Assembly: GCA_903832775.1 (NCBI GenBank)
Contig: CAILCX010000067.1
Coordinates: 1 to 47,508 of the forward strand
DNA length: 47,508 bases
Source of the DNA: an uncultured Methylobacter sp.
GTDB taxonomy: Bacteria > Pseudomonadota > Gammaproteobacteria > Methylococcales > Methylomonadaceae
Reading direction: 5' to 3'
Shown here: positions 12,298 to 20,580 of the stretch, one piece after another
Layout of the letters: each line of letters begins with the position of its first letter
Position numbering within the stretch: position 1 is the stretch's first letter
Translations under genes and position numbers: made by a program
The notes under the pieces: model-generated
What the model saw: the letters and a program-made list of their open reading frames with translations, nothing else
Told to the model about the DNA's origin: nothing
The model's database searches: none

Positions 12298-13782
12298 ATG
12301 AATGCTGACCCCTGTACTTACGTTATTTTTGGTGCCACAGGAAATCTGTCCCGAATTAAATTAATGCCCGCGCTGTATCATCTTGATGCTGCGGGCCGAC
12401 TTCCTGTTGGCACCCGTATTCTCGCCATAGGCCGGAGATCCTGGGATCAGCAAAAATGGCTGAGTGAAGTCAGAGAGATGGTTGTTGCAAAATCCAGAGA
12501 CGAATTTGATGAGGCCATTTTTCAGCGTTTCAGCGATCGTCTTCAATATCATCAAGGCGATATTCAGCAGCCTGAATGTTATTCAGAACTTGCGGATCTC
12601 CTAAACGAAAAAAACAACTTCCCCAAAAATATCGCTTTTTATCTGTCAATTAGTCCCTCGGACTTTGGCACGGTCATGGAGATGTTAAGTAACAATCAAT
12701 TATTTGCTGAAGACTACGGTTGGCGTCGGGTTATTATAGAAAAACCGTTCGGTTATGATCTGGATAGCGCCCAAGCCTTGCAAAAACGCATCAGTAACTA
12801 TCTGACCGAAGAGCAAATTTACCGCATTGACCATTACCTCGGTAAAGGCATGGTACAAAACGTTCTGGTATTTCGCTTCGCCAATGTCATGCTCGAACCA
12901 TTATGGAATCGAAATTATATCGACCATATTCAAATCACTCATTCTGAAGAAATCGGCATCGACAGCCGGGGCGATTATTACAATGGGGCAGGGGCCATGC
13001 GCGACATGCTGCAAAGCCATCTGTTGCAATTGCTGACCTTGGTAACGATGGAACCTCCAGCGTCTATGGAAGCCGAATCACTGCGCGATGAAAAAGTGAA
13101 GGTTTTAAAATCTATCCGCCCCATTCCCAAAGAAGCCGTGCATGGTCACGCTTTTCGCGGTCAGTATGCCCAAGGTCATGTTAAAGGCGAAAAGGTCAAT
13201 AGCTATTTGCAGGAAGACAATGTACCCGCCAACAGCACTACTGAAACCTACGCATCAATGAAATTGTTTGTCGATAACTGGCGTTGGCGTGGTGTGCCGA
13301 TGTATTTACGTACCGGCAAACGGTTGGCCAAAGCGCAATCGACTATTTCCATTTGTTTTCGTCATCCGCCACTACAGTTTTTCAGAGGCACTAATGTACA
13401 ATGCATGACCCAGAACTGGATTTTATTGGGCATCCAACCTGAAGAATGTATTCGTATCGAAATGACCGTCAAAGAACCGGGTCTGGAAATGAGTACACGC
13501 ACCAGCAGTCTGGATGCCAGTTTCCGTAATGAAGACGAAAAAGCCATCGACGCTTATGAGGATTTGTTGCTGGATGTACTTAAAGGCGACCGATCTTTAT
13601 TTTTGCGCTTTGATGAAGTCGAATACGCCTGGCGCATCGTTGATCCAATCCTGCAAACCTGGGCAATTGAGCGCGACTTCATTGCCACGTATCCGGCCGG
13701 TTCCTGGGGACCTGAAGACAGTCGCTTATTTGAAAAAAGTTCCCAATCCTGGCGCAGTTCCTTAACACCGGAGTGTAAATAA
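12298..13782 (+). CDS. zwf: Glucose-6-phosphate 1-dehydrogenase
   Basis: Oxidises glucose 6-phosphate to 6-phosphogluconolactone, making NADPH. The 494 residues match the family. The nucleotide-binding start is IFGATGNLSRIK, with Asn where many homologues have Asp in GxxGDL. The active-site signature RIDHYLGK at 176-183 includes catalytic-region His179. Substrate-binding EKPFGYDL is present. It ends directly against pgl: the stop is the three bases before the pgl ATG, so the two are surely co-translated. An AACCGAGTCC-type leader precedes the ATG without a strong ribosome site. Confidence 0.96.
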   Translation: MNADPCTYVIFGATGNLSRIKLMPALYHLDAAGRLPVGTRILAIGRRSWDQQKWLSEVREMVVAKSRDEFDEAIFQRFSDRLQYHQGDIQQPECYSELADLLNEKNNFPKNIAFYLSISPSDFGTVMEMLSNNQLFAEDYGWRRVIIEKPFGYDLDSAQALQKRISNYLTEEQIYRIDHYLGKGMVQNVLVFRFANVMLEPLWNRNYIDHIQITHSEEIGIDSRGDYYNGAGAMRDMLQSHLLQLLTLVTMEPPASMEAESLRDEKVKVLKSIRPIPKEAVHGHAFRGQYAQGHVKGEKVNSYLQEDNVPANSTTETYASMKLFVDNWRWRGVPMYLRTGKRLAKAQSTISICFRHPPLQFFRGTNVQCMTQNWILLGIQPEECIRIEMTVKEPGLEMSTRTSSLDASFRNEDEKAIDAYEDLLLDVLKGDRSLFLRFDEVEYAWRIVDPILQTWAIERDFIATYPAGSWGPEDSRLFEKSSQSWRSSLTPECK

Positions 13783-14466
13783 ATGCATCATAACCGCCGT
13801 TGGCACCATCTGGAATCGGCCGATCAAGTCGCTTTGGCCGCTTATCAACAAATCATAAACGCTGCCGAGCGAGCCATTGCCGAACACGGTACTTTTAAAC
13901 TGGTTTTGGCCGGCGGCAGCACGCCAGAAAAAGTCTATCGTTTATTAGCCGAAACTGATGCAGACTGGGCTAACTGGTTCATCTATTACGGCGATGAACG
14001 TTGTTTGCCAATTGATCATGCTGACAGAAACAGCCTGATGGCAAGTTCGGTTTTTTTAAGCAGAGTGTCTATTCCTGAGGCGCAGATTTTTACCATTCCA
14101 GCTGAACTCGGCCCAGAACAGGGTGCACAGCAATATCGCCCCATCGTAGCCAGCGCTCTGCCGTTTGATATGGTGTTGCTGGGCATGGGCGAAGATGGCC
14201 ATACCGCCAGTTTGTTTCCTGGCCATGTGCACGTAAAAGAAGAATTGACCCATGCCGTTTATAACTCTCCCAAACCGCCATCGGAGCGGGTTTCCATCAG
14301 CGCTGACGCTTTAAGCAATACTCAAGAACTAATTTTCCTGATCACCGGCGCCAATAAACAGGATGCAGTCAAAAGCTGGCGTTCAGGTGAGGATTTACCG
14401 ATTGCGACCATAGTGCCTAAATACCCTGTTGATATTTATATTGATAGTGATGCTTGTAAACCCTAG
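13783..14466 (+). CDS. pgl: 6-phosphogluconolactonase
   Basis: Hydrolyses the lactone made by Zwf to 6-phosphogluconate. The 227-residue DevB-type protein carries LVLAGGSTPEKVYRLL near the N-terminus, YGDERCLP, and the catalytic-region GMGEDGHTASLFPGH. It begins on the base after the zwf stop. Together zwf, pgl and gnd give all three oxidative steps to ribulose 5-phosphate. Entner-Doudoroff genes (edd, eda) are not in the window. Confidence 0.94.
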   Translation: MHHNRRWHHLESADQVALAAYQQIINAAERAIAEHGTFKLVLAGGSTPEKVYRLLAETDADWANWFIYYGDERCLPIDHADRNSLMASSVFLSRVSIPEAQIFTIPAELGPEQGAQQYRPIVASALPFDMVLLGMGEDGHTASLFPGHVHVKEELTHAVYNSPKPPSERVSISADALSNTQELIFLITGANKQDAVKSWRSGEDLPIATIVPKYPVDIYIDSDACKP

Positions 14467-14487
14467 GTTGTTATGCATAGCAAACTG

Positions 14488-14518
14488 TCAATCCACCTTT
14501 AAAGTTTAGGTGGATTGA
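14488..14518. terminator. Perfect 11-bp stem-loop after pgl
   Basis: TCAATCCACCT and AGGTGGATTGA flank a 9-base loop, 21 bases after pgl. The stem is strong but no T-run follows, so it may be a terminator or an intergenic palindromic repeat. The rest of 14467-14568 shows nothing else. Confidence 0.45.
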
Positions 14519-14568
14519 GTAAAGGCGAACCCTACCATCGAAAATTTCCATCTTGAAACCTTAGCCCA

Positions 14569-15183
14569 ATGACCATCGGCAAACTCTATATTATTTCCGC
14601 GCCCTCCGGTGCAGGCAAAACCAGTCTCGTTAAACACCTGATTGTAGATGTGCCTGACCTGACGGTCTCAATCTCCCATACTACTCGCCAAATGCGCCCA
14701 GGCGAAACCCATGGCCTGGACTATTACTTTTTGAGCACCGAAGAGTTTCAACTCATGCAAACCAAGGGCGCGTTTCTTGAACATGCCCAGGTTTTTGATA
14801 ACTTCTACGGCACAGCGCAGCAAACCGTAGCAGCCAATTTAAATCAGGGAAAGGATGTGATTCTGGAAATAGACTGGCAGGGTGCTGAACAAATAAAAAA
14901 ACTGCTACCGAAATGTTTATCCATTTTTATCCTGCCGCCCTCGACCGAAGTCTTATTGCAACGGCTAAGAAAACGGGGTCAGGATGATGAACAGATCATC
15001 GCCAGAAGAATGCGCGACGCCGTTACCGAAATCAGCCATCATGCCGAATTTGATTATTTGGTCGTCAATGATGACTTTGCGCTGGCACTAACTGAGTTAA
15101 AGAGCATCATTATTGCCAATCGATTAACCCTGCAAAGGCAAGCTAATAGATTGCAGCCGTTGCTAGCGTCCCTGCTGCAATAG
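14569..15183 (+). CDS. gmk: Guanylate kinase
   Basis: Phosphorylates GMP to GDP, the step after the GuaA product. The 204 residues start with MTIGKLYIISAPSGAGKTSL (P-loop about residues 10-20). They contain the GMP-binding segment SISHTTRQMRPGETHGLDYY and the lid RLRKRGQDDEQIIARRM. Length matches E. coli Gmk (207). No rpoZ or spoT gene follows, unlike the common gmk-rpoZ-spoT order. Confidence 0.95.
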   Translation: MTIGKLYIISAPSGAGKTSLVKHLIVDVPDLTVSISHTTRQMRPGETHGLDYYFLSTEEFQLMQTKGAFLEHAQVFDNFYGTAQQTVAANLNQGKDVILEIDWQGAEQIKKLLPKCLSIFILPPSTEVLLQRLRKRGQDDEQIIARRMRDAVTEISHHAEFDYLVVNDDFALALTELKSIIIANRLTLQRQANRLQPLLASLLQ

Positions 15184-15893
15184 ACGGCAGTCTTGTTATG
15201 CCGGTTTTATTTTAAATATTCAGCAGAATTGAGTTGTGGCGAATAGCTGTAAAGACAATAATCGACAGTTTCTGCCAACGTACCTTTTACTCACGGTAAA
15301 CTTCAGACAGGTTCTGTAATTCCAAATAGCTTTCAATGCTGTGTTACCAGTGCTTTTGCCAGGCCTTTCGATCCTGAGGTGCCTGGCACTGAAGTTGAAG
15401 ACGAATTCTGCGAATCATATCTACCCCAATGTTTGACGATTTTTGGTATGGAGCCAAAAAATCTTGTGTCAAAAATAGCGACACGCTTGCCCCTTAAAAT
15501 CTCTCTTTTCACTAATTTAAAGGTAAACGATTTTTTAATACAATTTTTTAATACAATAGGAGTAATTCTATCCATACAAACACCTACATTTATCACCTTA
15601 TACTTTCATCCCGGGTTACCTGAATAAATAATAAATCTTGCATACGTTATTTCATTTCAATCCATAAAAAAACAGTAAAATTTAACGTTTAATATTTAGC
15701 CATTTAATTTTCCCTATAATTTTTACAAAAAACCAAGCCCATTACTGATAGCTTAAAATGTATTTTTCGATAATTTTCATCTATTCAGATCAGCACGCAA
15801 ATAATTCAATTATTTCTATCTTTTCAATGTTATTCTCGTCAGGCTATATTAGAATAGTGATGATAAGAAGTAACTTTTAAGGATTTTATCCAT
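15184..15893. other. 710-base intergenic region without a convincing gene
   Basis: Nothing here has a recognisable protein family. Visible structure: an 8-base inverted repeat TGCCAGGC (15357-15364)/GCCTGGCA (15381-15388), and a 13-base tandem duplication of ATTTTTTAATACA at 15530-15555. The last 250 bases are AT-rich and end in TATATT/TAGAAT boxes (15845-15855) and an AAGGA ribosome site before the kinase gene. A minus-strand frame at 15333-15596 contains the duplication but resembles nothing I know. It may be a decayed gene. Confidence 0.5.
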
Positions 15894-17360
15894 ATGACAA
15901 ACTCATTACCAGAGGAGCACTTACTAAAACGCAGCTTTATTACATCGCTGTTCACCATCATTTTGGTTATTGGTATTTCAGAGTTACTTGTCATGTTGTT
16001 GCTTGAAGAAATCAAGTGCCAGGGTATCTCTTTAACGCCTATTCAGGCTTCCACTTTGGACTCCGTGCTTCTGACCTCGCTTAGCGCGCCTTTATTATGG
16101 TGGTTCGCCGTACGCCCACTGATCACCAGAATAGTGAACAAGCAAACTAATGCCGCCGAACAAGCCAGACTGGATTCAGAGTTACGGACTACCCAACTTA
16201 ATTCCATACTGGATACGGCTGCTTGTGCAATCATAACCACCGATAAAACCGGCACTATCCAAAGCTTTAATAAAGCGGCTGAGAAAATTTTTGGTTACAA
16301 CGCTAATGAAATCATAGGCCATAACGTCAAATGTTTAATGCCCTCGAAAATCGCTTCCAAGCACGATAGCTATATTCAAAATTATCTGGACACCAATATT
16401 TCCAATATTATCGGTAATCCACGTGAAGTGGAGGGCCAAAATAAAAATGGCGCATTTTTTCCAATCTTGGTAAGAATTAACCCCATGAGAATCGAAGGAG
16501 AACTGTTTTTTTCTGCTTTAATTGACGACATCAGCGAAACTAAAATACTCCAAGCACAGCTTGTACAAGCCCAAAAACTGGAAGCCATCGGCCAGTTAGC
16601 TTCTGGCATAGCCCATGAAATTAACACGCCCATCCAATACATTGGCGACAATCTCTCGGCATTGAAAGAAAACTTTGCCGACCTCATCGCTTATCAGCAA
16701 GACTTACAAAATTTTTCGGATGATCATTTAAGTTCCAAACTCGTTGAATTGATAAATAAATATGATTTGGACTTTATATTTGAAGACAGTCCAAAAGCCA
16801 TTTCACAGGCACAAGAAGGCGTTGATCGAGTGGCAGAAATAGTCAAGGCGATGAAATCTTTTTCTCATCTTGAACAAAGTCAAACCAAGCAAACTACCAA
16901 CTTGCACGAAGTACTGAATAATGCACTCACTCTGAGCCGCAACAATTATAAGTACATTGCCGAAATTAAAACCGATTTTGACCCCGACATTACCACCATT
17001 GAATGCTACCCCAACGAACTCAATCAAGTCCTTATCAATCTCCTTACCAATGCCGCTCACGCAATTGAAGAGTGTCAAGCCCCCAAAGGCCTAATTAAAA
17101 TTTCCACTCATAAACTTGGTGACAGCGTAGAAATTATAATCCAAGATAATGGCATCGGCATTCCTCCCCAGATTCAGGACAAAGTCTTCAACCTGTTTTT
17201 CACAACAAAACCGGTTGGTAAAGGTACCGGACAGGGATTAAGCCTGTCATACAACATTATCGTTGAAAATCATCAAGGTAAATTATTCTTTGATTCAACG
17301 CCCGGTATCGGCACTACATTCCATATTCAATTACCTTCCAAGCCCGAAAATCAGGAATAA
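15894..17360 (+). CDS. Membrane PAS-domain sensor histidine kinase
   Basis: The 488 residues begin with two hydrophobic segments (about 16-38 and 57-78). A PAS domain follows (about 98-215: ILDTAACAIITTDKTGTIQS, AAEKIFGYNANEIIG). A coiled H-box region has phospho-acceptor His241 in GIAHEINTPIQYIGDN. The HATPase domain shows the N box NLLTNAAHAIEE, G1 DNGIGIP and G2 GKGTGQGLSLS. The space between the two membrane segments is short, so a large periplasmic sensor is unlikely and the PAS domain may be the input. An AAGGA site precedes the ATG. Six bases separate it from the HDOD response regulator, whose REC domain is the likely phosphate target. Confidence 0.92.
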   Translation: MTNSLPEEHLLKRSFITSLFTIILVIGISELLVMLLLEEIKCQGISLTPIQASTLDSVLLTSLSAPLLWWFAVRPLITRIVNKQTNAAEQARLDSELRTTQLNSILDTAACAIITTDKTGTIQSFNKAAEKIFGYNANEIIGHNVKCLMPSKIASKHDSYIQNYLDTNISNIIGNPREVEGQNKNGAFFPILVRINPMRIEGELFFSALIDDISETKILQAQLVQAQKLEAIGQLASGIAHEINTPIQYIGDNLSALKENFADLIAYQQDLQNFSDDHLSSKLVELINKYDLDFIFEDSPKAISQAQEGVDRVAEIVKAMKSFSHLEQSQTKQTTNLHEVLNNALTLSRNNYKYIAEIKTDFDPDITTIECYPNELNQVLINLLTNAAHAIEECQAPKGLIKISTHKLGDSVEIIIQDNGIGIPPQIQDKVFNLFFTTKPVGKGTGQGLSLSYNIIVENHQGKLFFDSTPGIGTTFHIQLPSKPENQE

Positions 17361-17366
17361 ACGCTT

Positions 17367-18590
17367 ATGAATAAGAAAAACATTTTGTTTGTAGACGACA
17401 ATGAAAACGTCATAAGCGGCATCCAGCGACAATTGCGTCCTTATCGGGAACAATGGCAACTTTTCTTTGCCAAGACAGGCGAGCAAGCGCTAGACTTGAT
17501 GGCGCAATACCCCATCGATATGATCGTCAGCGACATGATGATGCCAGAAATGCGCGGTGACGAACTGCTAAAAATTGTCAGCGAAAAGTTTCCGGGCACT
17601 GTTCGAATCATTCTAAGCGGCTATGCTGATGAAGTGAGCCTTAAAAACGGCCTGGAGGTAGCACACCAATATTTCAGTAAACCTTGTACAGCGGAAATTA
17701 TACGTGAAGCTATTTCCCAGATATTCAAGATTCAGGACTGCTTAAAAAACCCTAAAATAGTTACTGAAGTCGGAGATCCAAGTCAACTGCCGAGTCTACC
17801 GAAAATTTACCACCAACTCAACGCAGCCATTGCCAATGAAAATACTACCATCAACGAGATTTCCAATATTTTTGCCAGTGACATGGTGCTGTCCGCAAAA
17901 TTACTGCAACTGATCAACTCACCGTATTTTGGCTTGAATCGTAATATATCTAATTTGACTGAGGCCGTGAATCTGATTGGTCTAAAAAAGCTAAACAATT
18001 TGGTATTATCAGTACATGTTAAAAATGCGTTTCCAATTTTAAATTCTGAAATGGAATACTATATGGGCTATCTCTGGCAAGACGCTGGCCGAGTTGCCGA
18101 GTTGGCACGTCTAATAACCTTATCGGAAAACCAGCAAGAAGACCGCCCGGATCAAGCCTATTTGGGCGGCTTATTGCATAATTTGGGATTACTGATCTTT
18201 CTTTCACGCGGTGGTGACAAACTGAAATATCTCCTTGAACAGGTCAAAAATACGGAAATACCCGTTGCGGATTTAGAGTTAGATATTTTTGGATTTACTC
18301 GTTCAGAAGCTGCGGCTTACGTTTTAAGTCTCTGGAAAATTCCGCCGCGCATTATCGAGGCTATCTTGTTACAAAATCGGCCAAACGATACCGACTACGA
18401 TGATATTAGTGCCCTGACTGCTGTGCATGTCGCCGCCTGTTTGCTAAAACCTTCAGTTATGTCTGCCTGCGATCGACTGTTTGACATGCCACTGAATACT
18501 GTCTATTTACAACGTATTAATAAGCTTGAACGCTTACCTGACTGGCAGTTATTGGCGGACAAAGTACAAGCCAGTCATGCAGATAAATAA
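17367..18590 (+). CDS. Response regulator with HDOD output domain
   Basis: The REC domain (residues 5-122) has phospho-acceptor Asp56 in IVSDMMMPEM, with acidic pocket FVDDNE and a late Lys in FSKPC. The HDOD domain starts about residue 141 (LPSLPKIYHQLN...). It continues through SDMVLSAKLLQLINSPYFGL and LGGLLHNLGLLIFLS, where His-Asn replaces the His-Asp of true HD hydrolases. It is therefore probably a non-catalytic signalling output, as in other HDOD proteins. It lies between the kinase and a second response regulator, the usual layout of such three-gene sets. The 3' end lies 46 bases before the preferred start of the next gene. Confidence 0.9.
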   Translation: MNKKNILFVDDNENVISGIQRQLRPYREQWQLFFAKTGEQALDLMAQYPIDMIVSDMMMPEMRGDELLKIVSEKFPGTVRIILSGYADEVSLKNGLEVAHQYFSKPCTAEIIREAISQIFKIQDCLKNPKIVTEVGDPSQLPSLPKIYHQLNAAIANENTTINEISNIFASDMVLSAKLLQLINSPYFGLNRNISNLTEAVNLIGLKKLNNLVLSVHVKNAFPILNSEMEYYMGYLWQDAGRVAELARLITLSENQQEDRPDQAYLGGLLHNLGLLIFLSRGGDKLKYLLEQVKNTEIPVADLELDIFGFTRSEAAAYVLSLWKIPPRIIEAILLQNRPNDTDYDDISALTAVHVAACLLKPSVMSACDRLFDMPLNTVYLQRINKLERLPDWQLLADKVQASHADK

Positions 18591-18636
18591 ATCTCGGACT
18601 GCACTCGATAATCTAATTACAAACTCTGGAATACCT

Positions 18637-20244
18637 ATGACGGTCACGTCTCCCGAAATTAGCCAACGAATCCTTTTCGTCGATGATGAAGTTCTGTTGC
18701 TAGAGGGGTTAAAGCGCCAATTGCGTAAGGAGTTCAACATTTCTGTCGCCGAGGGCGGAGTTGCTGCCCTTGCCTTGATAGCCAGCGAAGGGCCTTTTGC
18801 GGTAGTCGTTTCGGATTTCAATATGCCCGAACTAAATGGAATTACTTTTCTGAATGCTGTCTATCAAAGTTATCCTGATACGGTACTCATGATGCTTACC
18901 GGTCGTGCAGAACTCGACTTGGCTGTCAACGCCTTACATAACGCCCATATTTCACGGTTTCTGAATAAACCTTGCCCCAAAGAAGTTCTAATCGAAACCC
19001 TAAAAGATGGCTTGGAACAATACCGGTTGCGTATGTCCGAACATTTGCTGCAATCACGTCTGCAAGAAGTCAATCAACAACTTTCTCATCTAAATAGCCA
19101 CCTGGAAACCTTGGTTGAACAGAAAACCCGTGCCCTGGAATTGCAATACCGCTATGTCGCCAAAATGACGCACATGAGTAATTCGCAAACCATTATTTCG
19201 GCCTTGATTAACACAGTCTGTGAATTAACCCAACTTAGCGACATTACTTTATGGCTTAGCCCTCAACTGGATGGGCACTTTGCCTGCCACTATCCAGAGG
19301 ATATGGAACTGGCAGGATTTCATCTCAACAATTGTCCAAACGGCGTGATTAGCAAAACCCTAACTGACCAACAAATCTGGCAGCATAAAGGCTTAAATGA
19401 TCCCGAGCTACACGCCTTTGAGAGAAACCTGTTTCGTGGCAAACCATTAATGTCCATCCCGCTTCAGGGCAACCAGGGCGTATTAGGCCTTTTAAACTTG
19501 GCAGGAGATAATATCATGATCGAAACTTATGCATTGGAAGCCTTGATAGGTATGACTGATGTGACCGCCACCGCGCTACAAAGTCACTGGAATCATGAAG
19601 CTTTTGACGATGCCCAGGATGCCATTATCACGGCATTGGCAAAGCTATCCGAGTATCGTGACCCTGAAACCGGTGCGCATTTGCTGCGCCTCAAAAAACT
19701 CTGCGGATTAATTTGCAAGTTTTTGGCCTCAACCGAAAAATACCGCCATATCATCACCCCGGAATTTACCGAAGATCTGGTACGCTCTTCACCTCTTCAC
19801 GATATAGGTAAAGTCGGCATTGCTGATGCCATACTTAAAAAACCGGGTAGCCTGACGCCTGAAGAATTCGAAATCATGAAAACTCACGCCCAGATTGGGG
19901 GCGATACGCTACGAACGGTTTATGATCAATATCCCTCGCAAAGTTTTATCAAATGCGGAATGGATGTCGCCTACGGGCATCACGAAAAATGGGATGGCAG
20001 TGGCTACCCTCTTGGTCTTCAGGGAGAAGCCATTCCACTGGTGGCGAGAATTTTGGCGTTAGTCGATGTCTACGATGCTCTGACCTGCAGACGTGTTTAC
20101 AAAGCCCCCTTTCCCCGTGATAAAGCCAAAGCGATCATTGCTGAAGGCAGTGGCATTCATTTTGACCCTGACATTGTTGAAGCTTTTCTAAATCATGAAG
20201 CCGCGTTTCATCAAGTTACCGAACAGCATGCTGATCTTGTATAA
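18637..20244 (+). CDS. Response regulator with GAF-like and HD-GYP c-di-GMP phosphodiesterase domains
   Basis: The REC domain (about 10-125) has phospho-acceptor Asp60 in VVSDFNMPEL. A coiled linker is followed by a GAF-like region (about 165-315), then the HD-GYP domain. Catalytic features are intact: HD at 388-389 in LHDIGKVGIAD, HHEKWDGSGYP with His448-His449, and GYP at 456-458. It should hydrolyse c-di-GMP under control of phosphorylation. The frame is open from 18526, but that would overlap the previous gene. The ATG at 18637 (MTVTSPEISQRILFVDD) has a TGGA upstream and starts just before the REC domain; 18577 is another option. Confidence 0.9.
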   Translation: MTVTSPEISQRILFVDDEVLLLEGLKRQLRKEFNISVAEGGVAALALIASEGPFAVVVSDFNMPELNGITFLNAVYQSYPDTVLMMLTGRAELDLAVNALHNAHISRFLNKPCPKEVLIETLKDGLEQYRLRMSEHLLQSRLQEVNQQLSHLNSHLETLVEQKTRALELQYRYVAKMTHMSNSQTIISALINTVCELTQLSDITLWLSPQLDGHFACHYPEDMELAGFHLNNCPNGVISKTLTDQQIWQHKGLNDPELHAFERNLFRGKPLMSIPLQGNQGVLGLLNLAGDNIMIETYALEALIGMTDVTATALQSHWNHEAFDDAQDAIITALAKLSEYRDPETGAHLLRLKKLCGLICKFLASTEKYRHIITPEFTEDLVRSSPLHDIGKVGIADAILKKPGSLTPEEFEIMKTHAQIGGDTLRTVYDQYPSQSFIKCGMDVAYGHHEKWDGSGYPLGLQGEAIPLVARILALVDVYDALTCRRVYKAPFPRDKAKAIIAEGSGIHFDPDIVEAFLNHEAAFHQVTEQHADLV

Positions 20245-20274
20245 CGATATTTAAACCAGAACCAAGCTGAAGCG

Positions 20275-20580
20275 TTAAATAAACCCGTTTTCAATCACCG
20301 GCAACACCCAATACTTAATCCCGGCACCCGAAAACTCAGATCTCAGCTGTGCCAGTAATACGGGCAAACCCTGTTCCGACACGTACATTTGAAAACGGAT
20401 TCTTTTTTGCCGACCACTCACCTGTTCTGCAAGTGATAAACCTTTATTTTTATGATCATGCGAGTTGACCGGAAAACTGCTAAAGCCATATTCCGATTCC
20501 AGTATCAATAGACAATCAACAATCGCTTCCTCAAGACTGACCGGTACATTAAGTGTGACTAAAAATTCTTTACTGTTCAT
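20275..20580 (-). CDS. DUF3240 family protein of the metal-efflux operon
   Basis: 101-residue cytosolic-looking protein with no signal or membrane segment. It opens with EFLVTLNVPVSLEEAIVDCLL and has a short beta-alpha-beta layout like PII-type or ACT-like small domains. This resembles DUF3240 proteins often found directly after CzcA/CusA genes. Its ATG overlaps the czcA-like stop by four bases (ATGA). A regulatory or accessory role in metal efflux is inference from the position. Confidence 0.7.
   Translation of the reverse strand: MNSKEFLVTLNVPVSLEEAIVDCLLILESEYGFSSFPVNSHDHKNKGLSLAEQVSGRQKRIRFQMYVSEQGLPVLLAQLRSEFSGAGIKYWVLPVIENGFI

Noticed and set aside
15333-15596. Minus-strand frame of 87 codons in the 15.2-15.9 kb gap
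   Set aside because: No recognisable family, no ribosome site, contains a tandem duplication and a palindrome; kept only as possible decayed sequence.
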